Source: Roseibium aggregatum IAM 12614
GTDB taxonomy: Bacteria; Pseudomonadota; Alphaproteobacteria; Rhizobiales; Stappiaceae
NCBI RefSeq assembly: GCF_000168975.1
Contig: NZ_AAUW01000007.1
Span: forward strand, 124,001-188,000
Length of the DNA stretch: 64,000 bases
Direction of reading: 5' to 3'
Shown here one piece after another: positions 46,326 to 54,831 of the stretch (positions are counted from its first letter, which is position 1; each line of letters opens with the position of its first letter). The notes beneath the pieces are model-generated. The model saw only the letters and a program-made list of their open reading frames with translations. It had not been told where the DNA came from and did not search any database. The position numbers and the translations under genes are program-made.

Positions 46326-46357
46326 AAAAAAGGCGGAGCCTGCCGGCCCCGCCCTTT
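46326..46357 (-). terminator. Intrinsic terminator after fliP
   Basis: On the minus strand, a GC-rich hairpin (GGCGGGGCC, 4-base loop, GGCTCCGCC) is followed by six T, about 25 bases after the fliP stop. It ends the motE-flgH-fliL-fliP unit. Confidence 0.88.
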
Positions 46358-46378
46358 TGCGCCCCGACGCCCCGTCGG

Positions 46379-47122
46379 TTACAGGAATGATCGCACAAGA
46401 CTGCCGACCAGAAGGTTCCATCCATCGATCAACACGAAGAACAAGGCCTTGAAAGGCAATGATATGACCGTTGGCGGCAGCATCATCATGCCCATGGACA
46501 TGGTGATCGTTGCAACGATCATATCGATCACGAGAAAAGGCAACGCGATCAAAAAGCCGATTTCGAAACCCCGTCGCAATTCGGAAATCATGAAAGCCGG
46601 GATCAAGACGCGCAAATCGACTTCTTCCGCCGAGGCAGCCTCGTTATCCGTCACCCGGCCGGCAGCAAGGTCATCGAAAAGAACAAGATCTTCTTCGCGT
46701 ACCTGGCTCAGCATGAAATCCCGGAATGGAGTCGTGATCCGCACATAGGCCTCTTCCTCGGAAATCTCGTTGTTCATGAGCGGCTGAACACCCTGCTCCC
46801 AGGCTTTGTCGAAAGTCGGCGCCATGACGTAGAACGTCATGAAAAGTGCCAGCGAAATGAGGATCAAATTGCCCGGAGTGGTCTGAAGGCCGATACCGGA
46901 CCTCAGGAACGAGAAAGCAATCACGAAGCGGGTGAAGCTCGTCACCATGATGAGGATGCCCGGCGCCAGAGAGAGCACCGTCAGCAGCGCAATCATCTGG
47001 ATGATACGGCCGCTGGCACTACCCTCTCCGGCAGGCAGCAATGCTGACAGATCCGGCACCTGGGCAGCAGCAGCCCCCGTCATCGCGACCAGTACGAGGC
47101 CAGCAACAAGAAGACGGCTCAT
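46379..47122 (-). CDS. fliP: Flagellar export gate protein FliP
   Basis: FliP is the main subunit of the export-gate pore. The 247-aa protein has a cleavable signal peptide (about 1-20, GAAAAQ), four membrane helices, and family motifs APGILIMVTSFTRFVIAFSF and LLPPTVISLPFKALFFVLID. It overlaps fliL by four bases. No fliO is present. Confidence 0.96.
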   Translation of the reverse strand: MSRLLVAGLVLVAMTGAAAAQVPDLSALLPAGEGSASGRIIQMIALLTVLSLAPGILIMVTSFTRFVIAFSFLRSGIGLQTTPGNLILISLALFMTFYVMAPTFDKAWEQGVQPLMNNEISEEEAYVRITTPFRDFMLSQVREEDLVLFDDLAAGRVTDNEAASAEEVDLRVLIPAFMISELRRGFEIGFLIALPFLVIDMIVATITMSMGMMMLPPTVISLPFKALFFVLIDGWNLLVGSLVRSFL

Positions 47123-47619
47123 TGAATGACCACCGATTCCAGAATGACCTCACTCACCTGACCTCTGGTGCGGGTCTGGGCGCGCTCGGTAAGATCTTCT
47201 CGAAGATGCTGCAAACCGATCCCGCCTTCCAGATGAGACAGGGTAAGCGTGCGCATATAGCCGAGAAAATCGTCCTCGACCTTTTTCTTGAGAACACCAG
47301 CATCGCCATCCGGGTCGTCTTCGAGGAGAATTGAAGCCTGCACCCGGATCCATGCATCTTGCGGCGATGCCAGGTTTGTCACCAGCGGCTCGAGCCTTTG
47401 CAGACGCGTCGAAGGAGAAAACGGCAGCGTGTCGGTGAAGCTCTGCTGCTGGCGGAGCCGCCCGTGAACTTCCTCTTCGGTGTAGTCTGCGACATATTTC
47501 GCAAGACCCGCTCCAGCACCGCCGCCAATCAGTGTCAGCAACACCATTGCCGCGACGAAGCCGGAGCTTCGCTGTTGCTCCTGCGCACCTTCAAAGGGAA
47601 CTTCGATGATATTTGGCAT
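47119..47619 (-). CDS. fliL: Flagellar basal-body-associated protein FliL
   Basis: FliL surrounds and supports the stator. The 166-aa protein has one membrane helix (about 20-42, SGFVAAMVLLTLIGGGAGAG) and a periplasmic domain ending in the typical FliL tail. A second FliL-like protein is encoded at 47% of the window's distance away, at 27473-27928. Confidence 0.87.
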   Translation of the reverse strand: MPNIIEVPFEGAQEQQRSSGFVAAMVLLTLIGGGAGAGLAKYVADYTEEEVHGRLRQQQSFTDTLPFSPSTRLQRLEPLVTNLASPQDAWIRVQASILLEDDPDGDAGVLKKKVEDDFLGYMRTLTLSHLEGGIGLQHLREDLTERAQTRTRGQVSEVILESVVIQ

Positions 47620-47649
47620 TTCGGTCTTTCCGATATTTTCAGGAAGGGC

Positions 47650-48354
47650 TCAGAAGGGCGTCACGATGTCGTAGATCTGCTGCCCCCAGGCCGGTTGCTG
47701 AACCTCGGTGATCCTGCCGCGGCCGCCATAGGAGACCCGCGCTTCGGCAATCTTGTCGTAAGGAATGGTGTTGTTGGCCTGAATGTCGCGGGGACGTACA
47801 ATGCCGGCGATCTGCAGAATGCGCATTTCGAAGTTCACACGCATTTCCTGAGATCCGGAGATCACGAGGTTGCCGTTCGGCAGACGATCCGTGACCACAG
47901 CAGCAACGGAAAGCTGAATTTCCTCCGACCGGTCGATGGAACCGGAGCCTGCAGAGCCTGAGCCGGAGTCGACACCCAGATTGCCACTTCCGCCATGGCC
48001 GATGCCGTCCCAGTCGTAGTCCATCGTGCCGCCCCAGCCGATATCGGAAGTGCGCCGGCGATCCGACTTGTTGTCCATGTTGGCGCGGTCGTTGATCTGG
48101 ATGGTGACTGTCAGCACATCACCGACTTTCTTCGCCCGTGGATCTGCAAAGAAGTTGTCGCGGCCACTGGCCCACAAGGAGTTGTAGTCCTTGACGGTGC
48201 CCTGTCCGAAAGTGCTGAGCGGATAAGCGGCGGGCTGCTGAACGGCAAGACCATACCCGACCGGTGTCATCTCCGGTGCGCGACCAACATCTTCCAACTG
48301 TCCGGCACAACCGGTCAGCATCGCAGCTCCGAAGGAGAACATAATAGCGCGCAT
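47650..48354 (-). CDS. flgH: Flagellar L-ring lipoprotein FlgH
   Basis: FlgH forms the outer-membrane L-ring. The 234-aa protein has a lipobox LTGC (Cys16) and the family motifs VGDVLTVTIQINDRANMDNK and NLVISGSQEMRVNFEMRILQ. Its start overlaps the motE stop by one base. Confidence 0.95.
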   Translation of the reverse strand: MRAIMFSFGAAMLTGCAGQLEDVGRAPEMTPVGYGLAVQQPAAYPLSTFGQGTVKDYNSLWASGRDNFFADPRAKKVGDVLTVTIQINDRANMDNKSDRRRTSDIGWGGTMDYDWDGIGHGGSGNLGVDSGSGSAGSGSIDRSEEIQLSVAAVVTDRLPNGNLVISGSQEMRVNFEMRILQIAGIVRPRDIQANNTIPYDKIAEARVSYGGRGRITEVQQPAWGQQIYDIVTPF

Positions 48355-48896
48355 CAGAAACTCCGTTGTATTTCGGGATGGGTCAGCCCCATCATCGACT
48401 GGGTTAGCTGGGCAGCGCGGGAAGGCTCCATCTCATCGAGAATGCTGCTGGCAACGCGGGCTTTCAGTTTCAGAAGAACGCCAACAGCGGCTTCCTCATC
48501 GGTTGTCTGAAGCTGTGCCGCAGCGGCCTCCGGGCGCATGCGTCCAATGATGGACACAACCTGATCCTCGACTTCATTGAGCAGGTCTTCCCGCCGCTCG
48601 ACCCATTTTTCGAATTCGCGTTCCTTGCGCTGCAGCTCCTCAATTCTGTCCCGCAGGCTCGCCTCGAGGCTGATCAGCTTCCAGGTCTGCCACTTGATGC
48701 GCGCATCCGAGGCCGCTTCGGCGATGTTCTTGCAATAGAGTTCGCTGTCCTGTGGCGGTACGGGCGCAAGTGCGCTTTCACGCGCTTGCGGCTTCTGGCG
48801 CGGCGCCTGGGCAACGGCCGGGCCACCGAGTGTGATCGAAACTGCCGCAACCACCAGAAGCGTGAATGTGCGGCCGCGGTCCAAATGTCGTGGCAT
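48354..48896 (-). CDS. motE: MotE-like periplasmic chaperone of MotC
   Basis: The 180-aa protein has a signal peptide (about 1-29, GGPAVAQA), a coiled coil (about 70-100, DRIEELQRKEREFEKWVERR), and a C-terminal MgtE_N-like segment (VLLKLKARVASSILDEMEP). MotE in Sinorhizobium is a chaperone specific for MotC, which is encoded here too. It is often annotated as 'flagellar protein' or 'MgtE intracellular N domain'. It precedes flgH in the same order as in rhizobia. Confidence 0.82.
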   Translation of the reverse strand: MPRHLDRGRTFTLLVVAAVSITLGGPAVAQAPRQKPQARESALAPVPPQDSELYCKNIAEAASDARIKWQTWKLISLEASLRDRIEELQRKEREFEKWVERREDLLNEVEDQVVSIIGRMRPEAAAAQLQTTDEEAAVGVLLKLKARVASSILDEMEPSRAAQLTQSMMGLTHPEIQRSF

Positions 48897-48942
48897 AAGG
48901 CCTTCCCTTTGCAGAACCTCTTTGGACGCACAATCGGAGATC

Positions 48943-48958
48943 GAGCTTGCGTGAGGCT
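48943..48958. promoter_or_regulatory. Flagellar 16-bp semi-palindrome (motE unit)
   Basis: GAGCTTGCGTGAGGCT matches the island consensus at 14 of 16 positions, 46 bases before the motE ATG and directly after the flgI terminator, as expected for a promoter of a separate unit. Confidence 0.55.
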
Positions 48959-48966
48959 GTCGCAAG

Positions 48967-48996
48967 AAAAACGCCGCTTCGAAAAGCGGCGTTTTT
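48967..48996 (-). terminator. UUCG-loop terminator after flgI
   Basis: A perfect 13-bp stem (AAAAACGCCGCTT / AAGCGGCGTTTTT) with a TTCG loop on the minus strand and a T-tail lies 90 bases after the flgI stop. It separates the flgB-flgI operon from motE-flgH-fliL-fliP. Confidence 0.95.
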
Positions 48997-49086
48997 GGAA
49001 TTGCACTCCCGGAGGAGACGGATTGGGATCATCACGATTTCAGAAGACGGGAACGGCTCCCTTTTCCGGACAGAACCGGCCCTGAG

Positions 49087-50193
49087 TTATTGCACCACGA
49101 GTTCCGCCTGCAGCGCCCCGGCCGTCTTGATCGCCTGGAGGATCGCTATGATGCCGGTTGGACGCAGACCGATCCGGTTGAGACCGCGCACCAGCGTTGG
49201 CAGATCCGTTCCACCAACAACGGCAAGCTGGCCACCGCTTTCCTGCGCATCGACATAGGTTCTCGGGACGACGACAGTCTGACCGTTCTGCGAGAACGGA
49301 GACGGCTGCGAAACCTCGGGCGCTTCCGAAATTCGGACCGTCAGATTGCCATGTGTAATGGCCACGGTCGAAATCTGCACATCCTTGCCGATAACCACAG
49401 TTCCGGTCCGCTCATCGATAACGACTTTCGCTGTCTGATCGGGCGTCACCCGAATGGCTTCGATTTCGGCAATAAACCGTGTAACGCTGATGTTCTGCGG
49501 CGGCGTGAGCACGACCGTCCGGTAGTCCCGTTCCTTGGCCACCTTGATCCCGTATCGTTCCCTGGTGAACTGATTGATCGCGTCGGCAATGCGCACCGCC
49601 GTCCGGAAATCCGGGTTTGAAAGCTCGAGCACCAGATTGGGAATTTGCGAAAACTTAGCCGGCAAATCTCTTTCGATGAGACCACCATTTGGAACCCGTC
49701 CAACGGTCGGAATGCCCTGTGTCAGACTCTCCGCCTGGCCCAGTTCAGCAAAACCGGACACTGCGACCGGGCCCTGCGCAACCGCATAAATCTGCCCATC
49801 CGCTCCCAGCAAAGGGGTGGCGATAAGTGTCCCGCCAGCAAGCGACGTGGCATCGCCGAGCGAAGACACACTCACATCGATCGTCGATCCCTGGCCAATA
49901 AAGGATGGCATTTCGGCGGTTACGACCACGGCCGCAACGTTCCGCGTCCTCAGCCGCGCATCGCGCACGTTTACCCCCAGGCTGTCGAGCATCGATTGCA
50001 GCGACTGTTCCGTGAATGGGGAATTCCGCAACGTGTCGCCAGACCCCTTCAGACCGATGACGAGGCCGTAGCCGACGAGCTGGTTGTCGCGCACCCCTTG
50101 CAGACTGGCGATGTCCTTGATCCGGACCATGGACATTGCCGACACCGGCAAGGCCAACAGTGCAGCCAGAACAAAAACGAGTACCCGGATCAT
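49087..50193 (-). CDS. flgI: Flagellar P-ring protein FlgI
   Basis: FlgI forms the periplasmic P-ring. The 368-aa protein has a signal peptide (about 1-19, LALPVSA) and family motifs VRIKDIASLQGVRDNQLVGY, GLKGSGDTLRN and LNRIGLRPTGIIAILQAIK. The ATG at 50193 follows GGAGAACTG. Confidence 0.96.
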   Translation of the reverse strand: MIRVLVFVLAALLALPVSAMSMVRIKDIASLQGVRDNQLVGYGLVIGLKGSGDTLRNSPFTEQSLQSMLDSLGVNVRDARLRTRNVAAVVVTAEMPSFIGQGSTIDVSVSSLGDATSLAGGTLIATPLLGADGQIYAVAQGPVAVSGFAELGQAESLTQGIPTVGRVPNGGLIERDLPAKFSQIPNLVLELSNPDFRTAVRIADAINQFTRERYGIKVAKERDYRTVVLTPPQNISVTRFIAEIEAIRVTPDQTAKVVIDERTGTVVIGKDVQISTVAITHGNLTVRISEAPEVSQPSPFSQNGQTVVVPRTYVDAQESGGQLAVVGGTDLPTLVRGLNRIGLRPTGIIAILQAIKTAGALQAELVVQ

Positions 50194-50197
50194 AAAT

Positions 50198-50653
50198 TCA
50201 GTTCTCCACACGTATGGTGCCGTCTTCTTGAACCCGTCCGGAAACCACCAGACCGCTGTCGACATTGCGCACGCGCACGAAATTGCCGGCTCCGCCGTTT
50301 TGAAGCGCTTCCACCTGCATGATGATCATCAGGCCCTGTTCCCGGAAGACCAGCCGCGCCGGTTCACCACGACGAACAAGGACCGGCTTTTCGACAGAGC
50401 TGATCGGCACAGGCTGTCCCGGCAGCAACGTGCGCCGTGCAACCATTCCAACCAGTTGGCCCCTGTTGGTTGAAACAGCGAATTGCTGCGCTGTCCGGGT
50501 CGGAAACGATCGTTCGATCAGATCCTGATGTGAGATTTCAGTTCCAGCCTGAATTGTCTGGCGCGGCACCGGCAGATCTATGCCGCCGGCAGCACGAGCT
50601 GCCGCAGTGCTGAAAACCAGGACCAGCGCCAGGAACAAGGATCGGATCAACAT
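50198..50653 (-). CDS. flgA: P-ring assembly chaperone FlgA
   Basis: FlgA helps assemble FlgI in the periplasm. The 151-aa protein has a signal peptide (about 1-22, AAARAA) and a SAF-type domain (VPRQTIQAGTEISHQDL, ARRTLLPGQPVPISS). It lies four bases before flgI and is shorter than enteric FlgA, as in other alphaproteobacteria. Confidence 0.93.
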   Translation of the reverse strand: MLIRSLFLALVLVFSTAAARAAGGIDLPVPRQTIQAGTEISHQDLIERSFPTRTAQQFAVSTNRGQLVGMVARRTLLPGQPVPISSVEKPVLVRRGEPARLVFREQGLMIIMQVEALQNGGAGNFVRVRNVDSGLVVSGRVQEDGTIRVEN

Positions 50654-50667
50654 CGCATCAACTCCTG

Positions 50668-51456
50668 TTAGCGAATACCGTTGGTGACAGTACCTGCCAT
50701 CTCGTCAGCGGCCTTCATGACCTTGGAGTTCATTTCATACCCGCGCTGGGCGCTGATCAGGGCCGTGATTTCCTTCACGGGATCGACGTTCGAGCTTTCA
50801 AGGTAACCCTGACGGATAACGCCGAACCCCGGATCGCCGGCAACACCGGAAACGGGTGAGCCTGAGGCTTCCGTTTCGCGGAACAGGTTACCGCCAACAG
50901 GTTCCAGACCGACATCATTGGCGAAGTTGGAAAGCGTCAACTGGCCCAGTTCGCGCGGTGCCATTTCGCCGTCAACCTTGGCGAAAACCTGGCCGGATTC
51001 GTTGACAACCACCTCGATGGTTTCCTGCGGAACGATGATTGCAGGTTCAACCGGGTAACCATCGATAGTCACCAGTCTGCCGTCAGCGTTCTTGTTGAAA
51101 GAGCCCGCCCGGGTAAACAGCGTTTCGTCGTCCGGCCCGGTGATTTCGAACCAACCCCGGCCGTCAAGCGCGACATCGAACTGGTTACCGGTGTTGGTCA
51201 GCGAGCCTTGCGCATGAAGCTTGCGGATGCCGGCAGTACGAACGCCGAGACCAAGCTGCGCGCCCTCCGGCACGGGATCCTCACCGCCCCGGTTTGGCAC
51301 CCCTTGCAGACGCTCGGCCTGATACAGAAGGTCGGAGAATTCCGCCTGGGATCGTTTGAAGGACGTCGTATTCATATTGGCGATGTTGTTGGCGACAACT
51401 TCGACATTCATCTGCTGCGCGCTCATGCCAGTCGCGGCGATAGCAAGGGCTTTCAT
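50668..51456 (-). CDS. flgG: Flagellar distal rod protein FlgG
   Basis: FlgG builds the distal rod. The 262-aa protein has the classic ends [20 protein letters not shown] / [18 protein letters not shown] and [20 protein letters not shown] / [11 protein letters not shown]. Length equals that of the family. Confidence 0.97.
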   Translation of the reverse strand: MKALAIAATGMSAQQMNVEVVANNIANMNTTSFKRSQAEFSDLLYQAERLQGVPNRGGEDPVPEGAQLGLGVRTAGIRKLHAQGSLTNTGNQFDVALDGRGWFEITGPDDETLFTRAGSFNKNADGRLVTIDGYPVEPAIIVPQETIEVVVNESGQVFAKVDGEMAPRELGQLTLSNFANDVGLEPVGGNLFRETEASGSPVSGVAGDPGFGVIRQGYLESSNVDPVKEITALISAQRGYEMNSKVMKAADEMAGTVTNGIR

Positions 51457-51504
51457 GGATTTTCTCCTGGTAATTACAATCGCTTATCAAGACCTACGGC
51501 TCGA

Positions 51505-51837
51505 TCAGATCGACATGCGGCTGATTTCCTGATAGGCGCTCACGACCTTGTCGCGGATGGCAATCGCGGTCTGGAGGGTGGATTCTGCAGCCATGACCGC
51601 CTCGACCACCTGCTGAACTGAAGCCTGGCCGTCGACACCTGCAATGGACGCCGCTTCACCCTGCTTGATCTTGTCGATCGCATCCGTCGAAACTTTCGCC
51701 ATCGCGTCGGAGAAACTGATTTCTCCCACAGAGCCGGTGCCGCCCAGATCTGGCGTGCTCGCCGTGTACCTCGTGGTGGAGGCAGCCTTCAGGACGCCGT
51801 CGGTCGACGAGGTTAGTGCGGAGATTTCATTGATCAT
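51505..51837 (-). CDS. fliE: MS-ring/rod adapter FliE
   Basis: FliE links the MS-ring to the rod. The 110-aa protein has the family C-terminus (QVVEAVMAAESTLQTAIAIR, DKVVSAYQEISRMSI) and a variable N-terminal half. It lies two bases after flgC. Confidence 0.95.
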   Translation of the reverse strand: MINEISALTSSTDGVLKAASTTRYTASTPDLGGTGSVGEISFSDAMAKVSTDAIDKIKQGEAASIAGVDGQASVQQVVEAVMAAESTLQTAIAIRDKVVSAYQEISRMSI

Positions 51838-51839
51838 GA

Positions 51840-52256
51840 TCAGTTCCTCAACAGGTCGATGTTGCGCATGACCATTTCGCGGGCCTGCGTCATGACTTTC
51901 AGATTGGCTTCGTAAGAACGGTTGGTTTCGCGCATGTCGGCCAGCTCAAGCAGCGTGTTGACGTTCGGCATCTTCACGTAGCCGTTCTCGTCCGCCGCCG
52001 GATGTCCGGGGTCATATTCCACCGCAAACTCGGCCTTGTCCTCGCCGATGCCCTTCACGGACACCAGGTTGGCCTGAACGGCACGGCTGAACTCGCTTTC
52101 GAAAGTGATGGTCTTGCGACGGTAAGGGTCGTCCCCGGCAGCTTCCCCGGTCGAGCGGGCGTTGGCGAGGTTTTCGGACACAACTCTCAAGCGTTCCGAC
52201 TGCGCCCTCAGGCCGGCGCCAGAAATCTGCAAGGTTGCGGAAAGCGGATCGGACAT
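51840..52256 (-). CDS. flgC: Flagellar proximal rod protein FlgC
   Basis: The 138-aa rod protein has LSATLQISGAGLRAQSERLR at the N-terminus, ENLANARSTG, and the C-terminal LADMRETNRSYEANLKVMTQ. It is downstream of flgB by 12 bases. Confidence 0.96.
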   Translation of the reverse strand: MSDPLSATLQISGAGLRAQSERLRVVSENLANARSTGEAAGDDPYRRKTITFESEFSRAVQANLVSVKGIGEDKAEFAVEYDPGHPAADENGYVKMPNVNTLLELADMRETNRSYEANLKVMTQAREMVMRNIDLLRN

Positions 52257-52268
52257 GATTGTTTTCCT

Positions 52269-52649
52269 TTAGGATTTCACTGCGGACAGGTACATGCGAT
52301 GGAAAGACTTCGCGATACTGGCGTTCAACGAATGATCGCGCGCGACCTCTCCTGCCTTCATGAGTTCCTGTTCCAGGCTGACGGAGTTTCCGGAATGGGT
52401 AACGGTCCAGCTGTCTGCCTTTTCGACATCGGACTTGCGCGCGGCTTCCATCGTCTGGCCCAGATGGCCGTCATGGGTTGCCGTCATGGCGAGCTGGGTT
52501 CTGCTGATCACCGTGGTGAACGGCTCCAGGTCCTTGGACCGGAAGCCCGGCGTATTGGCGTTGGCAATGTTCTCGGCAATGGTCGCCTGGCGGACGGAAA
52601 GCCAGTCATTGCTGTTCGAAACGAGTTTGGTCAGGAACACGGGTTCCAT
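52269..52649 (-). CDS. flgB: Flagellar proximal rod protein FlgB
   Basis: The 126-aa rod protein has ATIAENIANANTPGFRSKDL and the C-terminal helix typical of FlgB. It is the first gene of flgB-flgC-fliE-flgG-flgA-flgI and marks the right end of the flagellar island. Confidence 0.95.
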   Translation of the reverse strand: MEPVFLTKLVSNSNDWLSVRQATIAENIANANTPGFRSKDLEPFTTVISRTQLAMTATHDGHLGQTMEAARKSDVEKADSWTVTHSGNSVSLEQELMKAGEVARDHSLNASIAKSFHRMYLSAVKS

Positions 52650-52772
52650 GGAAGACCTCCTATCGGCTCAGGTTGCCCCAAGGGATAGTCAGCCAAGCTT
52701 GCCCGAAACTGTTCGGCCGAACGTGTTCATCAGTCAGGCCGACAGAGAGCCCTCCAGAACCTTTGCGGCATA

Positions 52773-52788
52773 AGGTTCGCGCAATCTT
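52773..52788. promoter_or_regulatory. Flagellar 16-bp semi-palindrome (flgB unit, inverted copy)
   Basis: Read on the minus strand, AAGATTGCGCGAACCT matches the island consensus at 13 of 16 positions. It lies 123 bases before flgB and 66 bases before the divergent 181-aa gene, so it could act on either. Confidence 0.4.
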
Positions 52789-52854
52789 CAGTGTGCATAC
52801 ATTGATTGCGCGGGCGCCCCTGCCCGTTCTGAACCCCCTATCTGGGAGAAGCGT

Positions 52855-53400
52855 ATGAAACGGCTGTTGCCGCAGACCTGCGCACAGAAAGCAGACGGAC
52901 ATTCAACCCGCCCAATTGCGCGATGCGCGGCTCTTTCGTCTCGCGTCTTACATGTGCGAAACGGAGTTTTTCCGGCCGCGTTTATGCTCTCCGCTGTCTG
53001 CCATTCACCACCGGCATTGGCCCAGTTCACGGACTGCGACGCCTATGCAAAAGCGTATGCAGATGCACATATCAACCCCGATCAGTCAGACCTGCCGATC
53101 GTCGATGGAGCAATGGAAGGTGCCGTTGCTGGCGGTGCCTGGCGAGGCCCGGGCGGTGCCCGCAGAGGCGCTTTGACCGGTGGTGCTTTGGCGGTTCTGG
53201 ACAACCTCGGCAGCACACCTGCCGGCTGGCGAGGCCTTTACGACCTTGCCTATCGCCTGTGCCGAAACGCTCAGTCTCCCGTCACGCACCGGCCCTCAAC
53301 ACTGGGAGATCCCAGCTACCGCCCTGCACTTCCCGGTTCCAGCAGACCAGAGCCTCTAAGGCCAATGGAACCGCTTGCCCCATCAAGACCCAACAACTGA
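52855..53400 (+). CDS. Predicted exported protein, Gly/Ala- and Pro-rich
   Basis: The 181-aa frame contains a likely signal peptide ending PPALAQ, but only after a 33-residue basic leader. A GTG at 52954 would place the signal at the N-terminus; the ATG at 52855 has the better ribosome-binding site (GGGAGAAG). The mature part has a Gly-rich stretch (AMEGAVAGGAWRGPGGARRG, ALTGGALAVL) resembling a glycine zipper and a Pro-rich tail. No family is recognised. It is divergent from flgB. Confidence 0.6.
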   Translation: MKRLLPQTCAQKADGHSTRPIARCAALSSRVLHVRNGVFPAAFMLSAVCHSPPALAQFTDCDAYAKAYADAHINPDQSDLPIVDGAMEGAVAGGAWRGPGGARRGALTGGALAVLDNLGSTPAGWRGLYDLAYRLCRNAQSPVTHRPSTLGDPSYRPALPGSSRPEPLRPMEPLAPSRPNN

Positions 53401-53409
53401 GGTTGTGAC

Positions 53410-53778
53410 ATGTTTTCGTTTCTCACCGCAAAACGGGACTCCATTGCCGCTGCCATTCAGCGCCGCCTGCACCCGCGTCAACGCACAAGATTGCGTCCGG
53501 CGAAACTCGCGAGCCTGGATAATGAATTTATTTGCGATTGCACGATCCGGGACATCTCTGACGGTGGCATCCGCCTCGTTCTGAACGAGGTTACCGACTT
53601 GCCAGAGGAGTTCTATGTATTCGACGCGGTCCCGAAAACTGTCGCCGAAGTTCAGCTCCGCTGGCGAGACGGTCTGTCAGCAGGGGTCGTTTATCTGGTG
53701 CCACCGGCAAGTATACGCCACTTCCGCAACACTGGAGTGAGGAAACTTGCGCAAAGACTATACGCCCTCGATGGATAG
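53410..53778 (+). CDS. PilZ-domain protein (predicted c-di-GMP receptor)
   Basis: The 122-aa protein fits a single PilZ domain: the RxxxR-type motif in RQRTRLRPAKLAS and the D/NxSxxG motif in IRDISDGGIRLVL. Such stand-alone PilZ proteins bind c-di-GMP and often act on motors or secretion. It lies nine bases after the exported Gly-rich protein gene, 0.8 kb from the flagellar island, and could link c-di-GMP to motility here. Confidence 0.8.
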   Translation: MFSFLTAKRDSIAAAIQRRLHPRQRTRLRPAKLASLDNEFICDCTIRDISDGGIRLVLNEVTDLPEEFYVFDAVPKTVAEVQLRWRDGLSAGVVYLVPPASIRHFRNTGVRKLAQRLYALDG

Positions 53779-54020
53779 ATCCTCAGTAATTGTCCTACAA
53801 ATTTGAAAATATCGGCTCCATTTCCTTGCCGATTGGTCAATTATTTAAACGACAGCGACACAGACCGACTACAGAATCGACAGATCAGCTTTTCAAAACG
53901 TAGTTCAAGGTTATTAATTCTAGTATTTTAAAAAATTGGCTTGTAAAACATGCTCAGGACGCAACGCCGGTCTCGCCGAACACGATCAGTGTGCGAGACC
54001 CGACTGCCCGAGTCTGTTGA
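53779..54020. other. AT-rich intergenic region before the FadR-family gene
   Basis: These 242 bases contain no gene. They are AT-rich relative to the window and hold a FadR-type operator match at 53790-53800. The regulator's promoter should lie here. Confidence 0.35.
53790..53800. promoter_or_regulatory. FadR-subfamily operator-like site upstream of its regulator
   Basis: TTGTCCTACAA fits TNGTNNNACNA, the common FadR-subfamily (GntR) operator. It lies 220 bases before the regulator start and could mediate autoregulation. Confidence 0.4.
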
Positions 54021-54779
54021 ATGGATAATAAGAAACGAAATTTCTTCGAACTACCGGACAAAGTCCTCACATCTCTGCCAACCGGGGCAGTCAAGGATAC
54101 AGTCGAACATCTCGGTAAAAAGATCGCGCATGGTGATTATCCTACCGGCGCGGTTCTTCCGCGCGAGGATGAACTCGTTGACAGTCTCGGGGTTTCACGG
54201 ACGGTTGTTCGGGAAGCGATCAAGGTTTTGTGCGGCAAGGGATTGATACGAACTGCCCGCAGGTACGGCTCCCGCGTCTGCCCGTTTGACGACTGGAATC
54301 TTCTAGATCCGGACGTCATTCGCTGGCATGACCCGAAAAGTCCGCAAACGGCAAGAATTTATGCCGAAGCAACAGATCTCAGATTGATATTCGAGCCGGA
54401 AGCGGCCGCACTCGCCGCCGTCAATGCAAGCCGTAGTCAACGCGACACCATTCTGGCAGCCGCGCGGGCCATTCACCCGCTGGACGGTCAATCCAGCATG
54501 ATTGGCGCCGACTACATGTTCCATGCCACGATCCTTCAGGCCAGTGGCAATCAGATGCTATCCCAGCTCCAGAACTTGATTTACGCAGTCATGCTGTTTT
54601 CCTACGCGGCGTCACAGCGAACGCCTCCGGAAGAAAAAGTCGCCCGCCGCAATCATGTAGGCGTGGCTGAAGCCATCGATTCAGGCGATGCCGAACTGGC
54701 ACGTGGGCGCATGAGAGACATGCTGGTGCTGAACAAGGCGATGGCAGACAAACTGGTTGCATCTACGCTTCAGGAATGA
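54021..54779 (+). CDS. FadR-subfamily (GntR/FCD) transcriptional regulator
   Basis: The 252-aa protein has an N-terminal winged helix (about 25-95, with PREDELVDSLGVSRTVVREA and KVLCGKGLI) and a C-terminal FCD ligand domain with metal-binding residues expected in the segments RLIFEPEAAAL, DYMFHATIL and NHVGVAEAI. The NLLDPDVIRWH linker is typical of DgoR/UxuR-type regulators of sugar-acid use. It probably controls the next gene, an FAH-family enzyme. No strong ribosome-binding site precedes the ATG. Confidence 0.88.
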   Translation: MDNKKRNFFELPDKVLTSLPTGAVKDTVEHLGKKIAHGDYPTGAVLPREDELVDSLGVSRTVVREAIKVLCGKGLIRTARRYGSRVCPFDDWNLLDPDVIRWHDPKSPQTARIYAEATDLRLIFEPEAAALAAVNASRSQRDTILAAARAIHPLDGQSSMIGADYMFHATILQASGNQMLSQLQNLIYAVMLFSYAASQRTPPEEKVARRNHVGVAEAIDSGDAELARGRMRDMLVLNKAMADKLVASTLQE

Positions 54780-54831
54780 TCCTGGCGCCGGAAGCACCGG
54801 TTTGAGAGTGCATAAACCCGCGTTTCCACAT

